From contig NZ_JOCA01000023.1 in the NCBI RefSeq assembly GCF_000718785.1, forward strand, positions 1 to 64,000: DNA of 64,000 nt. The letters run 5' to 3'. The notes under the pieces are model-generated. The model saw only the letters and a program-made list of their open reading frames with translations, made no database searches and was not told the origin of the DNA. Each line of letters opens with the position of its first letter. Within the stretch, counting starts at the first letter, position 1. A program made the translations under genes and the position numbers. This DNA comes from Streptomyces sp. NRRL WC-3626. GTDB taxonomy: Bacteria > Actinomycetota > Actinomycetes > Streptomycetales > Streptomycetaceae. Of this stretch, positions 20,899 to 29,070 are shown piece by piece.

Positions 20899-20999
20899 CC
20901 CCTTCCCCCGCGGGTCCCCTCACGGATCTCCCATGAAAGGCCAACGCGTGAACCGGCGGCCCGGTTCCCGGGTCCGGGCACGAGCCCGCCGCGGACAGC

Positions 21000-21033
21000 A
21001 GGACGCCGCCGGTCCGTGGACCGGCGGCGTCCT
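21000..21033. terminator. Perfect 16-bp stem terminator
   Basis: AGGACGCCGCCGGTCC and its exact reverse complement are separated by two bases. The hairpin lies between the 3' end of the DUF6643 gene (minus strand) and the start of the Rv1733c-like gene, so it likely terminates the former. No U tract follows, as usual in Streptomyces. The remainder of 20899-21211 holds no gene that I can support. Confidence 0.8.
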
Positions 21034-21211
21034 GAAGCGCGGAAGTCGGCGCTCTGCGAGGCGCATCCCCGTTCCCCGCCCTTGCGGGCGGGCGACCGAT
21101 TCCCTCCCCGGGGGCAGCCGGAAGCAGCCTCATGACGTCCGGCGAATCGGCTGTGCGTGGGCACACCCGCGGGGCCGTGGTGCCGTAGGGCACCGACAGC
21201 CCCGGGCAGGC

Positions 21212-21646
21212 TCAGTACCCGCGGTACTGCTGGCTGTTGTACGGGTCCTGGTAGGGAGCGGGACCCGGCCGCGGAGCCGCGGGGCGCATCGCCTCGTAGC
21301 CGGCGGGCGGAGCCGGCCGCGGCGGCTGCGGCTGCGGGCCGGGGTAGCCGCGCGGCGCGCTCGCCTGCTGCGGGATGTACGCGGCGGGCGCCTGCTGCAG
21401 CGGGGCGGGCTGCGGCATCTGCGGGTAGCCGTAGGACGGCTGGGACGGAGCCGCCGGGAGGGCGGGCAACGCCGAGGGGAGGGCGGGCAGATGACTGACC
21501 GGTGCCTCGTACGCGGCGGGCACCCGGATCGGGGCGATCTGCGGGGTACCCCGCTCGGCGACGAGCGAGTCGTAGATCGGGGTGTCCGGGAAGGCAGCGG
21601 AGTAGTAGCCGCCGCCATAAGTGGAGCGGGGGGAGGTCATGGCCAT
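21212..21646 (-). CDS. DUF6643-type proline-rich small protein
   Basis: This 144-residue protein opens with MTSPRSTYGGGYYSA, then PDTPIYDSLVAERGTPQIAPIRVPAAY. These motifs are strongly conserved in a streptomycete family of unknown function. The remainder is a Pro/Gln/Tyr-rich tail (PQMPQPAPLQQAP, and YQDPYNSQQYRGY at the end), likely disordered. Two ATGs (21646 and 21640) compete; the family usually begins at the second. No clear purine-rich site distinguishes them. Confidence 0.75.
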   Translation of the reverse strand: MAMTSPRSTYGGGYYSAAFPDTPIYDSLVAERGTPQIAPIRVPAAYEAPVSHLPALPSALPALPAAPSQPSYGYPQMPQPAPLQQAPAAYIPQQASAPRGYPGPQPQPPRPAPPAGYEAMRPAAPRPGPAPYQDPYNSQQYRGY

Positions 21647-21713
21647 AAGTTAAGCCCACGATGTGCTGGTTGGGGAGACCGATAAGAGGGTTGTTTTCCG
21701 TGCCGTCGGTGAC

Positions 21714-21725
21714 TGGGGATCCCCA
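21714..21725. promoter_or_regulatory. Palindrome TGGGGATCCCCA in divergent control region
   Basis: This 12-bp perfect palindrome lies between the divergent DUF6643 and TerD genes. The TTGGGGA word also occurs at about 21670 and 21738 on the same strand. The regular reuse of this word suggests an operator, but the binding protein is unknown. Confidence 0.4.
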
Positions 21726-21931
21726 ATACGAGCGAACTTGGGGAAAACGGGCACATCGGCAGGCGTATTTCGTGTAAAGGCCGAGTTCCGGGCCGGTTAC
21801 CGGCGGTTGGCCACCGCTTCCCGCGCCCTCCCCATGGGAGTTCTCCGCGCGGGGGAATAGGTTGTGCGGACGAAGACCGACGGATGCTGCCGGGGCCTGG
21901 CCCGGCGCGGTGACACGTGATGGGGGCGGAC

Positions 21932-23197
21932 ATGTCAATGCCGAAGGGATCGAACACACCGGTGCCGGCCGCGGCACTGCGTGTGGAAGTGGGCCGGCGC
22001 TCCGGCCCCGGAATTCCCGACGCGGACGCCTCGGCGCTCCTGCTGGCCGCGGGCAAGGTCCGCTCCGACGACGACTTCGTCTTCTACAACCAGCCCCTCC
22101 ACGCCTCCGGCGCCGTACGGCACGAGGGGAAGCGGGACGCCGGGGGGCGGGTCACCGACACGCTGCTGGTCGACCTCACGCGCGTGGAACCCGGTATCGA
22201 GACGGTGATCCTCGCCGCCTCCTGCGACGGCGGCACGTTCGGACAGGTCCCGGATCTGTCGATCGAGGTCAAGGACGCGGCGAACGGCACCGTGGCGGCC
22301 CGCTTCGACAGCACGGGCGCCACCACCGAGACCGCGTTCGTCCTCGGCGAGTTCTACCGACGCCAGGGGGCCTGGAAGTTCCGCGCCGTGGGCCAGGGCT
22401 ACAGCAGCGGACTGGAGGGCCTCGCCACCGACTACGGCATCACGGTGGACGAGCCGCAGCGCCCCGCCGCGCCCCCTGCCGCCCCGCCGCCGCCCCCGGT
22501 GGCTCCGCCGGTCACCATGCCGGTCGCGCCGCCCCCGCCGGCCGCGCCCCCCGCACCGGTCCGGTTGACGAAGGTGACACTCACCAAGGCGGCCCCCTCC
22601 GTCTCGCTGACCAAGCAGGGCGGTACCTCGGGCGCCCTCCAGGTGAACCTCAACTGGGAGGTCCGCAAGCAGTTCTCGGGCTGGGCCGGCAAGCTGGGCC
22701 GTCCGGTCGCCATGCACTCCGACCTCGACCTCGACCTGTGCGCCCTGTTCGAACTCACCGACGGCCGCAAGGGCGTCGTCCAGGCCCTCGGCAACGCCTT
22801 CGGGGCACTGCACCAGCCTCCGTTCATCCACCTGGACGGCGACGACCGCACCGGTGCCGTGTCGAGCGGCGAGAACCTCACCGTCAACCTCGACCACAAG
22901 GACCGGTTCCGGCGCATCCTCGTGTTCGTCACCATCTACGAGGGCGCCCGCTCCTTCGCCGACCTGCACGCCACCGTCACGCTCCGGCCGCAGCACGGCG
23001 CACCGATCGACTTCTCCCTCGACGAGTGCACCGTCCCCTCGACCGTGTGCGCACTCGCCCTCATCACCAACACCGGCGGCGACCTCGTCGTCCAGCGCGA
23101 GGCCCGCTACCTGGTCCCCGAGCGCGGGGTGAGCCCGCAGCGCACCGTCGACTACGCCTACGGCTGGGGCATGAACTGGACCCCCGGCCGCAAGTGA
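21932..23197 (+). CDS. TerD-domain stress protein, two-domain form
   Basis: This 421-residue protein has an N-terminal TerD domain (about 1-165), recognisable by [36 protein letters not shown] and [22 protein letters not shown] Pro/Ala-rich linker (about 170-205) follows, then a second domain that begins like a TerD-type module ([17 protein letters not shown]) and contains [23 protein letters not shown]. TerD proteins bind calcium and are linked to tellurite, phage and chemical stress responses; several copies are normal in streptomycetes. I chose the ATG at 21932 (MSMPKG); alternative starts lie at 21917 and 21920. It converges on the glycosyltransferase gene. Confidence 0.88.
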   Translation: MSMPKGSNTPVPAAALRVEVGRRSGPGIPDADASALLLAAGKVRSDDDFVFYNQPLHASGAVRHEGKRDAGGRVTDTLLVDLTRVEPGIETVILAASCDGGTFGQVPDLSIEVKDAANGTVAARFDSTGATTETAFVLGEFYRRQGAWKFRAVGQGYSSGLEGLATDYGITVDEPQRPAAPPAAPPPPPVAPPVTMPVAPPPPAAPPAPVRLTKVTLTKAAPSVSLTKQGGTSGALQVNLNWEVRKQFSGWAGKLGRPVAMHSDLDLDLCALFELTDGRKGVVQALGNAFGALHQPPFIHLDGDDRTGAVSSGENLTVNLDHKDRFRRILVFVTIYEGARSFADLHATVTLRPQHGAPIDFSLDECTVPSTVCALALITNTGGDLVVQREARYLVPERGVSPQRTVDYAYGWGMNWTPGRK

Positions 23198-23212
23198 GGG
23201 ACCCGCACGCGG

Positions 23213-24388
23213 TCAGCCCTCGTCGGGCACGGCGTCCGGACGCGCGTAGGTGCGGCCCTTCCAGGCCGCACCACGCCCCCGGTGATGCAGCACCGCCGAG
23301 TCCACCGTCATCAGCAGGTACAGGAACGCGGTGAACGGCAGCAGGGGAGCGAGCCACAGCGGCTGCCGGTAGTAGCGGAGCATCGGGACGTACGTCCCCG
23401 ACATCACCAGCCACGCCGCCGCTCCGAGGAGCACCGCGGCCCCGCTCCCCGCCACCGCGCCCACGGCCACCGCGACCGGCGGCACCAGATACACCAGCGC
23501 CAGCCCGGCGACCGTACCGGCCAGCAGCAGCGGACTGTGCCGCAGCTGCGCGTACGCGCTGCGCGACACCATGCGCCACAGATCGGCGAGCCGCGGATAC
23601 GGGCGCACGCTGTCCACCCCGTCCGCCAGGCCCAGCCAGACCCGTCCGCCGCTCCCCTTCACCGCGCGGGCGAGTGCCACGTCGTCGATCACGGCCTGCC
23701 GGACGGCGTCCGGGATCCGCGCCCGTTCCGCTGCCTGTGCGCGGAGCAGCACACAGCCGCCCGCCGCGGCTGCCGTCCTGGTTCCCGCCCGCCCGATCCG
23801 CCGGAACGGGTACAGCTGGGCGAAGAAGTAGACGAACGCCGGGACGACCAGCCGCTCCCAGACGCTCTCCACCCGCAGCCGGGCCATCTGCGACACCACG
23901 TCGAACCCTCCGGTACGGGCCGCGGCCACCAGCCGGCGCAGACTGTCCGGGGCGTGCGCGATGTCGGCGTCCGTCAGCAGCAGATACTCGGGACCACGCG
24001 CGCGTGCCAGCCCGATACCGTGCCGCACCGCCCACAGCTTCCCGGTCCAGCCGGCCGGCGGCTCACCCGGCGAGCCCACCGTGAGCGGCAGCCCGCCGTG
24101 CCGCCGCGCGAGCGCCCGCGCGAGCTCCCCGGTGCCGTCCGTGCTGCCGTCGTCGACCAGGAAGACCTCGGCCCGGCCCGGATACTCCTGGGCGAGCAGC
24201 GAGGGCAGGCTCTCGGGCAGCACCGCCGCCTCGTCCCGCGCGGGGACCACCACTCCCACCGAGGGCCACTCCCGCGGGTCGCGGGACGGTGGCAGCCGCA
24301 CATCCGTACGCCAGAAGAAGCCCTGGCAGAGCAGCAGCCACCCCCAGGCGGCGAGTGATCCGGCGGCACTCCACACAATGGCGCTCAC
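23213..24388 (-). CDS. Family 2 glycosyltransferase, membrane-bound
   Basis: This 391-residue GT-A enzyme has one N-terminal membrane helix and three or four C-terminal ones. The nucleotide-sugar domain shows VGVVVPARDEAAVLPESL, FLVDDGSTDGT and the metal-binding LLTDADI; VIDDVALARAVK corresponds to the acceptor-side ED motif. The architecture resembles the hopene-associated glycosyltransferase HpnB group, but no hopanoid genes are nearby, so the sugar and acceptor are unknown. The GTG at 24388 gives a protein that begins immediately before the first helix, but it lacks a strong ribosome site. Confidence 0.85.
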   Translation of the reverse strand: MSAIVWSAAGSLAAWGWLLLCQGFFWRTDVRLPPSRDPREWPSVGVVVPARDEAAVLPESLPSLLAQEYPGRAEVFLVDDGSTDGTGELARALARRHGGLPLTVGSPGEPPAGWTGKLWAVRHGIGLARARGPEYLLLTDADIAHAPDSLRRLVAAARTGGFDVVSQMARLRVESVWERLVVPAFVYFFAQLYPFRRIGRAGTRTAAAAGGCVLLRAQAAERARIPDAVRQAVIDDVALARAVKGSGGRVWLGLADGVDSVRPYPRLADLWRMVSRSAYAQLRHSPLLLAGTVAGLALVYLVPPVAVAVGAVAGSGAAVLLGAAAWLVMSGTYVPMLRYYRQPLWLAPLLPFTAFLYLLMTVDSAVLHHRGRGAAWKGRTYARPDAVPDEG

Positions 24389-24446
24389 CTGCCGCAGTCT
24401 GCCCCACGCAAGGGGCCCGGGGCCGCCCATCGACTATCGTGGCCGG

Positions 24447-25241
24447 GTGAAGATCGCGCTCATGGACTCCGGAATCGGTCTGCTGGCGGCCACCGCAGCG
24501 GTACGGCGTCTGCGCCCCGACGCCGATCTCGTCCTCTCCCTCGACCCCGACGGCATGCCCTGGGGGCCCAGGACACCGGAGGACCTCACCGAGCGCGCCC
24601 TCCTCGTCGCCGAGGCCGCGGCCGCACACCGGCCCGACGCGCTGATCGTCGGCTGCAACACCGCCACGGTGCACGCGCTCACCGCCCTGCGCGCCCGCCT
24701 CGAACCCGTGCTGCCGGTCGTCGGCACCGTCCCGGCGATCAAGCCGGCCGCGGCCGGCGGCGGACCGCTGGCCATCTGGGCCACCCCGGCCACCACCGGC
24801 AGCCCCTACCAGCGGGACCTGATCGAGAACTTCGCCGACGGCGTCACCGTCGCGGAGGTGCCCTGCTGGGGGCTCGCCGAGGCGGTGGAGCGGGCCGACG
24901 AGACGGCGATCGCCGCCGCTGTCGCGGCGGCGGCCGAACTCACCCCCGACGACGTCACGACCGTCGTCCTGGGCTGCACCCACTACGAACTGGTCGCCGA
25001 GCGCATCCGGGCCGCCGTACAGCGCCCCGGCCGGCCGCCGCTCGTCCTGCACGGCTCCGCCGGAGCCGTCGCCGCCCAGGCGCTGCGCCGGCTCGGCGAA
25101 CAGCCCGCCCCCGAAGCGGCCGCGAGCGGCACCCTGACGGTGCTGCTCAGCGGACGCGAGGGCGCGCTGCCCACGGCCGCCCTCACCTACGCGGAGGGCA
25201 GACTGCTGGGGAGGGCCGCCGCCGCCCGGACGGCTCAGTAA
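24447..25241 (+). CDS. Aspartate/glutamate racemase-family protein
   Basis: The 264-residue protein has the two-cysteine active site of glutamate racemases: DSGIGLL at 7-13, C70 in IVGCNTA, and C177 in VLGCTHYE. MurI-type enzymes make D-glutamate for peptidoglycan. The sequence is more divergent than an expected housekeeping MurI: DSGIGL replaces DSGVGG, and the usual PYG(D/P) segment after the first catalytic region reads PWGPR. It may therefore be a paralogue. The GTG start follows GGCCGG only weakly. Its start is divergent from the glycosyltransferase. Confidence 0.8.
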   Translation: MKIALMDSGIGLLAATAAVRRLRPDADLVLSLDPDGMPWGPRTPEDLTERALLVAEAAAAHRPDALIVGCNTATVHALTALRARLEPVLPVVGTVPAIKPAAAGGGPLAIWATPATTGSPYQRDLIENFADGVTVAEVPCWGLAEAVERADETAIAAAVAAAAELTPDDVTTVVLGCTHYELVAERIRAAVQRPGRPPLVLHGSAGAVAAQALRRLGEQPAPEAAASGTLTVLLSGREGALPTAALTYAEGRLLGRAAAARTAQ

Positions 25242-25291
25242 CGCCGTGCTGCGCGGTACCCGCCGAGCGGATTCTGAGTAACCTCAAAGCC

Positions 25292-25834
25292 ATGAGGGAC
25301 CAGCGGCACGGCGAGCACGCCCCGTACGAGGTCTGGACCGGTCGAGCGACCAACCGCCTCCAGTGGCTGCTCGCGCTGATCGGCGCGGCCTGTCTGGCGC
25401 TCGGCATCGCACTGGCCATCGACTCCCAGTGGAAGTCGGGCATCGCGCCGCTGGCCATGGCCGTCGTCGGATGCATCGCCGCCGGACTCCTCGTCCTCTT
25501 CGGCACCCTCGCGTTCGTGCACGTGGCGCTGCGGGTCGACGAGGACCATCTGGAGGTGCGCTGCGGCCACATCGGCGTGCCCCGCCGACGTATCCCGCTC
25601 GCCCATGTCGCGGGCGCGGAGTTCGCCCCGCACGTCACGCCCCGTCACTGGGGCGGCTGGGGGTACCGCTGGCGGCCCGAGAAGGGCACGGCGGTCGTCG
25701 TACGCCGGGGCGAGGGCATCATCCTGCGCCTGTGGGACGGCCACACCTTCACGGTGACGGTGGACGACGCGGAAGCGGCGGTCAGGGTCATCCGGGACCG
25801 CCTCCGCCCCCACGCCCCGGACCCCGCACCCTGA
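25292..25834 (+). CDS. Membrane protein with cytoplasmic PH-like domain
   Basis: This 180-residue protein has two hydrophobic helices (about 26-45 and 52-75) and a C-terminal beta-rich region that looks like the PH-like fold of small bacterial membrane proteins: ALRVDEDHLEVRCGHIGVPRRRIPL, GGWGYRW and GTAVVVRRGEGIILRLWDG. I do not know a specific function. It follows the racemase by 51 bases on the same strand and is followed by a clear hairpin terminator. Confidence 0.75.
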   Translation: MRDQRHGEHAPYEVWTGRATNRLQWLLALIGAACLALGIALAIDSQWKSGIAPLAMAVVGCIAAGLLVLFGTLAFVHVALRVDEDHLEVRCGHIGVPRRRIPLAHVAGAEFAPHVTPRHWGGWGYRWRPEKGTAVVVRRGEGIILRLWDGHTFTVTVDDAEAAVRVIRDRLRPHAPDPAP

Positions 25835-25858
25835 TCCCCCCGCTCCACGACCCGTGGA

Positions 25859-25881
25859 ACCCACCCCGCGCAGGGGTGGGT
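25859..25881. terminator. Hairpin terminator, 9-bp stem
   Basis: ACCCACCCC-GCGCA-GGGGTGGGT forms a perfect stem 25 bases after the membrane-protein stop codon and before the lnt gene. It separates the racemase/membrane-protein unit from lnt. Confidence 0.75.
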
Positions 25882-25975
25882 GCACGGTGCGGGGACGTGT
25901 GACGACGGGGCCAGGCGTCCACCGCCCCCTCGACCGTGCTGTCGGCCGCCACGTCGCCCGCCGTAGACTCCCGGA

Positions 25976-27589
25976 GTGACCGTCACCGCAACTTCCGTCG
26001 ACGAGTCGGACCCGATGCCGCCGCAGACCACGCCCCCCGCGCGGGGCGGACGGCTCGTGCGCCTCGTCCCGGCCGCCGCAGCCGCGCTCTCGGGCCTGCT
26101 CCTCTATGTCAGCTTCCCGCCGCGCACCCTGTGGTGGCTGGCCGTGCCCGCCTTCGCCGTCTTCGGCTGGCTGCTGCGCGGCCGGAGCTGGAAGGCGGCC
26201 CTCGGCCTCGGCTACCTCTTCGGCCTCGGCTTCCTGCTGCCGCTGCTGGTGTGGACCGGCGTGGAGGTCGGCCCCGGCCCGTGGATCGCCCTCGTGGTGA
26301 TCGAGGCGGTCTTCGTCGCACTGGTCGGCGCCGGTGTCGCCGCGGTGTCCGCACTCCCCGGATGGCCGGTGTGGGCGGCGGCCCTGTGGATCGCCGGCGA
26401 GGCGGTACGCGCGCGTGCGCCGTTCCACGGCTTCCCCTGGGGCAAGATCGCCTTCGGTCAGGCCGACGGCGTCTTCCTGCCGCTGGCCGCCCTCGGCGGC
26501 ACCCCCGTCCTCGGCTTCGCCGTCGTCCTGTGCGGTTTCGGGCTCTACGAGATCGTCCGCCTGGCCCTCGACGCCCGGCGCACCAAAACCCTGCGACGGG
26601 CCGCCGCCGCCATCGGCGCGCTGAGCGTCGTCGTACCGCTGCTGGGCGCCTTCGCCGCCCGGTCGCTGGTCAGCGACGAGCCCGAGGCCGGCACCACGAC
26701 CGTCGCCGTCATCCAGGGCAACGTGCCCCGGCTCGGCCTGGACTTCAACTCCCAGCGGCGCGCCGTCCTCGACTACCACGCACGCGAGACCGAGCGCCTG
26801 GCCGCCGACGTCGCGGCCGGCAGGGCCGAGCGGCCCGACATCGTGCTGTGGCCGGAGAACTCCTCCGACATCGACCCCTTCGCCAACGCCGACGCGCGCG
26901 ACGTCATCGACCGCGCCGCCAAGGCCGTCGGCGCGCCCATCTCGGTCGGCGGCGTGGTCGACCGGGACGGCAGACTGCTCAACGAGCAGATCCTGTGGGA
27001 CCCGGAGAAGGGACCCGTCGACACCTACGACAAACGGCAGATCCAGCCCTTCGGCGAGTACCTCCCGCTGCGCTCGCTCGTGGGGGCGATCAACGAGGAA
27101 TGGACGTCGATGGTCCGCCAGGACTTCAGCCGCGGCACCGAGCCGGGCGTCTTCGACATGAACGGCGCCGGCGTCGGCCTCGTCACCTGCTACGAGGCCG
27201 CCTTCGACTGGGCGGTGCGCGACACGGTCACCGCAGGCGCCCAGCTGATCTCGGTCCCCAGCAACAACGCCACCTTCGGCCGCAGCGAGATGACCTACCA
27301 GCAGCTCGCCATGTCCCGTGTACGGGCCGTGGAGCACAGCCGCGCCGTCACGGTACCGGTGACCAGCGGGGTCAGCGCGGTCATCATGCCCGACGGGAAG
27401 ATCACACAGAGGACCGGCATGTTCGTCGCCGACTCGCTGGTGGCGGAGGTGCCGCTGCGCACCTCCGAGACGCCGGCCACCCGTCTCGGCATCCTCCCGG
27501 AGATCGCCCTCGTCCTGGTCGCCGCCGGCGGGCTGGGCTGGGCCGTCGCCGCCGGAGTGCGCGGGCGACGCGCCGGTGACGTGCGGTAG
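25976..27589 (+). CDS. lnt: Apolipoprotein N-acyltransferase
   Basis: The enzyme transfers a fatty acyl chain to the N-terminal cysteine of lipoproteins in the membrane. The N-terminal half (to about 225) holds six or so membrane helices. The C-terminal CN-hydrolase domain has the full catalytic triad: E294 in VLWPENSSD, K353 in TYDKRQIQPFGEYLP, and C405 in LVTCYEAAF. SVPSNNATFGRSEMTYQQL is the expected loop after the active site. The length of 537 residues is normal. GTG is the start. It is separated from the upstream gene by a terminator. Confidence 0.95.
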   Translation: MTVTATSVDESDPMPPQTTPPARGGRLVRLVPAAAAALSGLLLYVSFPPRTLWWLAVPAFAVFGWLLRGRSWKAALGLGYLFGLGFLLPLLVWTGVEVGPGPWIALVVIEAVFVALVGAGVAAVSALPGWPVWAAALWIAGEAVRARAPFHGFPWGKIAFGQADGVFLPLAALGGTPVLGFAVVLCGFGLYEIVRLALDARRTKTLRRAAAAIGALSVVVPLLGAFAARSLVSDEPEAGTTTVAVIQGNVPRLGLDFNSQRRAVLDYHARETERLAADVAAGRAERPDIVLWPENSSDIDPFANADARDVIDRAAKAVGAPISVGGVVDRDGRLLNEQILWDPEKGPVDTYDKRQIQPFGEYLPLRSLVGAINEEWTSMVRQDFSRGTEPGVFDMNGAGVGLVTCYEAAFDWAVRDTVTAGAQLISVPSNNATFGRSEMTYQQLAMSRVRAVEHSRAVTVPVTSGVSAVIMPDGKITQRTGMFVADSLVAEVPLRTSETPATRLGILPEIALVLVAAGGLGWAVAAGVRGRRAGDVR

Positions 27590-27653
27590 TACGCCCGCCG
27601 CACGCCCCCCGAAGTGCGGGGGAGGGCCCTGACCGGCCCGTTAGGGTCGGCGC

Positions 27654-28133
27654 ATGGCTACTCCAGACTTCATCCGCACCCTGCGCGCCTCCGCCGGTCA
27701 CCAGTTGCTCTGGCTCCCCGGAGTCACCGCCCTCGTCTTCGACGACGACGGCAGAGTCCTGCTGAACCGCCGGACCGACACCCGCAAGTGGTCGGTGCTC
27801 GGCGGCATCCCCGAACCCGGGGAGCAGCCCGCGGCCTGCGCCGTGCGGGAGGTCGAGGAGGAGACCGCCGTACGCTGCGCCGTCGAGCGGGTCGTCCTGG
27901 TGCAGGCGCTCGACCCGGTGACGTACGAGAACGGCGACGTCTGCCAGTACATGGACATCACCTTCCGCTGCCGTGCCCTCGGCGGCGAGGCACGGGTCAA
28001 CGACGACGAGTCCCTGGACGTCGGCTGGTTCGCCGTGGACGCGCTGCCGAAACTGAACGAGTTCGCGCGCTTTCGGATCAAGCAGGCCATGTCCGACGCA
28101 CCCACATGGTTCGACCCCACTGGTATCGGCTGA
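27654..28133 (+). CDS. Nudix hydrolase
   Basis: This 159-residue protein hydrolyses a nucleoside diphosphate linked to another group. The Nudix box is complete: GGIPEPGEQPAACAVREVEEET, with the metal-binding REVEEE at its core. The N-terminal strand RVLLNRRTDTRKWSVLGG is typical of enzymes that act on dNTPs or ADP-ribose, but the sequence does not decide the substrate. It lies 64 bases after lnt, on the same strand. Confidence 0.9.
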   Translation: MATPDFIRTLRASAGHQLLWLPGVTALVFDDDGRVLLNRRTDTRKWSVLGGIPEPGEQPAACAVREVEEETAVRCAVERVVLVQALDPVTYENGDVCQYMDITFRCRALGGEARVNDDESLDVGWFAVDALPKLNEFARFRIKQAMSDAPTWFDPTGIG

Positions 28134-28187
28134 ACTGTAGGGCTCGACCACATGGGGTGCCGCAGGGGTGCTGCCTAGGGTCGGGAC

Positions 28188-28988
28188 ATGACCGTGCCCC
28201 GTGCCCTTCCGGCCCTCCACGCCACCCCGCTCGACCTCGGTGGCCGTACCGCCCTCGTCACCGGCGCCGCCGGCGGCATCGGCCGCGCCTGCGCGCTGCG
28301 GCTGGCGGCCGCCGGGGCCGAGGTCAGAGCCGTCGACCGGGACGCCGCGGGACTGGAGACGCTCGCCGGGGCGGCCCGGGACCTCGAGGGCGCCGTCGAA
28401 CCGCACGTCCTCGACCTCACCGACCTCGACGCCGCCGAACGCGCCGCCGCAGGCACCGACGTGCTGGTCAACAACGCCGGCCTCCAGTTGGTCCGCCCCA
28501 TCGAGGAGTTCCCGCCCGACGTCTTCCACACGGTTCTCACCGTGATGCTGGAGGCCCCCTTCCGGCTCATCCGGGGCGCCCTGCCCCATATGTACGGCCA
28601 GGGCTGGGGCCGCATCATCAACGTCTCCTCGGTCCATGGACTGCGCGCCTCTGCCTATAAGTCCGCCTATGTGGCCGCCAAACACGGCCTCGAGGGACTG
28701 TCCAAAACCACCGCCCTCGAAGGCGCGCCCCATGGCGTCACCTCCAACTGTGTGAACCCCGCCTATGTGCGCACCCCACTGGTCGAGCAGCAGATCACCG
28801 ACCAGGCGCTGGCCCACGGCATCCCCGAGGACCGTGTGCTGACCGAGGTGATGCTGCGGGACAGCGCCGTACGACGGCTCATCGAACCGGAGGAGGTCGC
28901 CGAGGCGGTGGCCTACCTGTGCGGCCCGCAGTCGTCCTTCGTCACCGGCACCTCACTGGTGCTGGACGGCGGCTGGACCGCGCACTGA
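28188..28988 (+). CDS. 3-hydroxybutyrate dehydrogenase (short-chain dehydrogenase)
   Basis: The protein has 266 residues. The SDR cofactor motif is TGAAGGIG, NNAG follows, and the catalytic set is Ser (INVSSVHG), Tyr (SAYVAAKHG) and the Lys four residues after it. The segments SSVHGLRASAYKSAYVAAKHGLEGLSK and NPAYVRTPLVEQQI are characteristic of D-3-hydroxybutyrate dehydrogenases, which make acetoacetate from 3-hydroxybutyrate with NAD+. Neighbouring PucR and MHS-transporter genes on either side suggest a small catabolic set. 54 bases separate it from the Nudix gene. Confidence 0.88.
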   Translation: MTVPRALPALHATPLDLGGRTALVTGAAGGIGRACALRLAAAGAEVRAVDRDAAGLETLAGAARDLEGAVEPHVLDLTDLDAAERAAAGTDVLVNNAGLQLVRPIEEFPPDVFHTVLTVMLEAPFRLIRGALPHMYGQGWGRIINVSSVHGLRASAYKSAYVAAKHGLEGLSKTTALEGAPHGVTSNCVNPAYVRTPLVEQQITDQALAHGIPEDRVLTEVMLRDSAVRRLIEPEEVAEAVAYLCGPQSSFVTGTSLVLDGGWTAH

Positions 28989-29070
28989 GCCGTCGGACGT
29001 CAGCGGCCGGCCGCCGTCCGGCGAAGGTTGTCCACAGGCCTGACGGCGCGGCCGCGGTATGGGGAATCCT